Under the pieces are notes generated by a model. That model was not told the origin of the DNA, did not search any database, and was given only the letters and a program-made list of their open reading frames with translations. Position numbers and translations under genes: made by a program. This document shows positions 57,896-60,108 of a stretch of 60,108 nt of DNA, one piece after another (position 1 is the first letter of the stretch; the number at the start of each line of letters is the position of its first letter). This stretch comes from Tieghemiomyces parasiticus (Eukaryota; Kickxellomycota; Dimargaritomycetes; Dimargaritales; Dimargaritaceae): the NCBI GenBank assembly GCA_027575765.1, contig JANBPT010000183.1, positions 1 through 60,108 of the forward strand, in the 5' to 3' direction.

Positions 57896-59041
57896 TCACG
57901 GTTCGGCCTTCGGCTTATCGAGGGTTTTGAAATACCTGTCGCGAGACCCGCCCTGGTGAATATAATCGACCATGGCATCGTAGGTGGAGTCCTTGAGGAC
58001 CTGGTTTTTGGGCACAGCCGTGCTGTCGGGGATGTCGGATGGATCATCAGGGTCGCGGGGCTGTACCACGAGCGGAGGGTCCAAGCTGTAGGAATGAAGA
58101 AGTTTAGCATTGTGCAGTCCCACCTGCAGCAGATCGACCGCGGCAGGGGCCGACCGCATGTGGTGCAGGAGCCGCCGGGCGCCGCGGCGCGAGACGGCGT
58201 AGGCGTGGGCGCAGTAGGGCGCGTTGGTCGGGTAGAGGTTGAGACCGGCATCCACGGCTGGCTTGGTACGTTCGGTTAGGCTGCAGTGGCCGACGTAAAA
58301 GACGTCCCAATCACCCAGCGAGTTTATTTTGGCCAAGGCCCGTGGGACCACCGAGGGGACGGACAGGTCGAAGTTGACGTCGTCCTCGACGATGAGGGCG
58401 TGGGAGAGATTGCGGGCGACGATGTCCATGTATACGTTCATGTGGCTACGCCAGCAGGCCAAACGGTGTGGGGTCATGCCCTTCTGACGACTCGGATTAG
58501 GCGGGACGAATCCTACGGTCTCGGGCGTGGATGCCTCGAAGAAGTTGAATTCGAGGTCGAGGAAGTCGGCTTGGAGTAGCATGCGGGCCCGGCGGTCCGT
58601 ACGGTGCTTCAAGTTGATCACATAGATATCATCAAACCCCATCTTATTATCATGGGCTGGAATGGGCTCCGGGACCGGGGCTTGGACCGGTACGGCCGGC
58701 GCCGGGCGGGAGATATTGGTTGTCGAAAGTCGAGGGGCCGAAGCGACAGGGGTCGGGGCGGGGGCACCGACGGGTGCCTGGGGCACCACTGCGGGGGCGG
58801 GGGCAGGCTCGGATGCCGCTTCGCCATGAGGCCGTACCACAAACGACGCCTTCTTCTGCTGGGTCTCGGGTGCGCTTCGGCCCGACTCAATTGGTGAGCG
58901 GAGGACCGAATTGCTGGACCATGTCCAAATGAGGAGCAGAGCTAAGGCGGCCAGGGCAACCAGGCGAGGGTATGTCACGTGACGAGAGGCACGAGGCAGC
59001 TTGGTGCTGTGGCTGGCGAGAAGTCCGCTCTCGTAACCCAT
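57896..59041 (-). CDS. Family 25 glycosyltransferase, type II membrane protein
   Basis: Golgi-type glycosyltransferase of 381 aa, single exon, ATG at 59041. A short basic cytosolic end is followed by one membrane anchor at about 26-43 (LVALAALALLLIWTW) and a Pro/Ala-rich stem of about 80 residues. The catalytic domain opens with DIYVINLKHRTDRR, the GT25 signature, and carries ALIVEDDV, the usual metal/donor-binding block, then WDVFYVGHCS and the APYCAHAYAVSRRGARRLL stretch. GT25 includes the bacterial LPS galactosyltransferases and the animal collagen galactosyltransferases; fungal members are little studied, so donor and acceptor are unknown. Minus-strand DNA above the start is pyrimidine-rich. 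Confidence 0.88.
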   Translation of the reverse strand: MGYESGLLASHSTKLPRASRHVTYPRLVALAALALLLIWTWSSNSVLRSPIESGRSAPETQQKKASFVVRPHGEAASEPAPAPAVVPQAPVGAPAPTPVASAPRLSTTNISRPAPAVPVQAPVPEPIPAHDNKMGFDDIYVINLKHRTDRRARMLLQADFLDLEFNFFEASTPETVGFVPPNPSRQKGMTPHRLACWRSHMNVYMDIVARNLSHALIVEDDVNFDLSVPSVVPRALAKINSLGDWDVFYVGHCSLTERTKPAVDAGLNLYPTNAPYCAHAYAVSRRGARRLLHHMRSAPAAVDLLQVGLHNAKLLHSYSLDPPLVVQPRDPDDPSDIPDSTAVPKNQVLKDSTYDAMVDYIHQGGSRDRYFKTLDKPKAEP

Positions 59042-59625
59042 AGTGACGGTCGGGATAACTAAGGTCCGGGTGAGGGAAAAGGGCGGTAGTCAGCGTGACA
59101 CGGAGGGATACTAGTAAGATATTGCTACACAAGGTACGGAGAGGTTGAAATGCGTAAGAATAGAATGCGTTGCACTGATGGCAATACGGCGGCGTCGGAA
59201 TCGCGTCCACGGGAGGCTTGGGGCGGTTGGACCGTCGGCGAGGTAGGTATTGAGGGACGTCAAACGATGGTGGAGGGAGGCGGGATGAAAGTTCGATTCT
59301 GGCCGGCAGAGCAGATAAATAGGCGGTGATGAGAGCGAAAGGGTGTGGTAAAATAGGGAGAAGGAGGAGATGTAGGAGTGTATTTCTAACCAGGAGACGT
59401 TGTCGGCACGCCGTGACCGGTTATATACAAACGGCGATGCAAGGACGGGGGAGAGGAGGTTGAAGCACGCGAAGGGGTGCAGATGAAGAAGGGGGGGCCA
59501 ATGAATAACACACACGGCCGGCCGGGTCGCGGGATTCCTTGGGGAAAGGGTCGGTAAGTGGCGGAATGCCTGTTAATTGGGAAGCAAGGAAGAGGGCAGA
59601 GACGGGACGACTACCGTCAAAGGGG
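59042..59625 (-). promoter_or_regulatory. Pyrimidine-rich leader of the GT25 gene
   Basis: C/T-rich on the minus strand, in the same position as the leaders of the other minus-strand genes. Open frames here are due to this bias. Confidence 0.45.
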
Positions 59626-60108
59626 TCACGAATCTCTGGACTGATTGTCGTCCACCTTGAAAACAAAGCCGCCAGTCAGGCTGGGCACCACCGACGCCCA
59701 TAGAAGGGGGCAAACGCCTGCAGTAGAGAAGAGAGAAAGAGAGATACAGGGGAGGGGAGCGGGGAGAAGCCCTTGCCTCGTCGCCACCACGAAGCTTCAC
59801 TTTGGCCGGCTGGTCTCTTGATACTGAGGAAGGTATAGGCCGGCCACGATTCTTCAATCCAACATTTGGACAGCATCGGTGGGTGGGCGTATATGTGGCG
59901 GTGCGCAGTCGGGCTGCTGTCATGTATAGGGTCGGGGTGGCAGCAGTAGTAGTTACCACCTCGGGAGGGGCGGCGGATGAAGCAAGTGCTTGTTGTCGAC
60001 TTTTGGATATTATTTTACCCGAGTTGTAGACCGCTTCCCATGCCGTCAGCCACGCACACTAATTCGGGCGGTTCATCCTCATCACGATCGACAGTCGGAC
60101 GGATAAAT
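59626..60108 (-). CDS. Possible 3' end of a gene running in from the right
   Basis: Three short blocks join in phase on the minus strand: 60108-60019 (acidic, DRDEDEPPEL), 59823-59777 and 59717-59626, ending TGGFVFKVDDNQSRDS and TGA. The first intron would use GTAAAA and TTCCTCAG; the second would be a 59-base GC-AG intron with a very good C/T tract before CTGCAG. The phases agree across all three, but each join is weak and I do not recognise the product. Treat as a hint only. Confidence 0.2.

Noticed and set aside
60060..60108. DEDEPPEL at the right edge as the end of NAC beta (Egd1/BTF3)
   Set aside because: Only a short acidic similarity to the family's C-terminus; the following residues do not match, so no name was given.

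Overview
The window is eukaryotic nuclear DNA, most likely fungal. Genes are spaced out, have no operons, start in good Kozak contexts (for example the thiolase ATG at 3329) and carry short GT-AG introns that I could join in frame. The gene set (Kex1 carboxypeptidase with a membrane tail, Cut8/Sts1 proteasome tether, Tvp38, a Ran1/Ksp1-type kinase, GPI-type surface proteins) points to a fungus. An early-diverging lineage is a guess from the C-rich intron ends and divergent paralogues; the sequence does not settle it.

Layout. 1-947 (-): 5' part of a mitochondrial succinate-semialdehyde dehydrogenase, cut by the window edge. 2079-3329 (-): peroxisomal 3-ketoacyl-CoA thiolase with a PTS2 signal. 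6947-8542 (-): Ran1/Ksp1-type protein kinase with a pyrimidine-rich upstream tract of about 2.3 kb. About 10.9-25.4 kb: a gene-poor block with simple repeats and no recognisable protein. 25391-25463 (+): tRNA-Lys(CTT). 25734-27292 (-): Tvp38-type membrane protein, two exons. 30362-33444 (+): half-size ABC transporter, two exons, convergent with 33833-36841 (-): glucosidase II alpha subunit (GH31). About 37-42 kb: another gene-poor stretch, then a possible small two-exon gene near 42.2 kb. 43147-44235 (-): Cut8/Sts1. 45972-48144 (-): Kex1, three joined exons, first exon missing. 49551-54317 (+): tandem array of three related cysteine-rich secreted proteins, the last with an in-frame stop. 54657-56084 (-): mitochondrial carnitine/acylcarnitine-type carrier, two exons. 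57896-59041 (-): family 25 glycosyltransferase. The right edge may hold the 3' end of another minus-strand gene.

How they relate. Most genes are unlinked housekeeping genes. Two themes recur: fatty-acid handling (peroxisomal thiolase, acylcarnitine-type carrier) and the secretory pathway (glucosidase II, Kex1, Tvp38, GT25, three secreted surface proteins). These are shared pathways, not evidence of a cluster. The most novel-looking part is the cysteine-rich array: all three copies share one cysteine spacing, C-x5-C-x6-C-x3-C-x13-C-x3-C-x8-C-x3-C, a fixed entry motif and a fixed exit motif, and I do not recognise the domain. In the third copy a TAG replaces exactly one residue while the frame stays open to the GPI-type tail.
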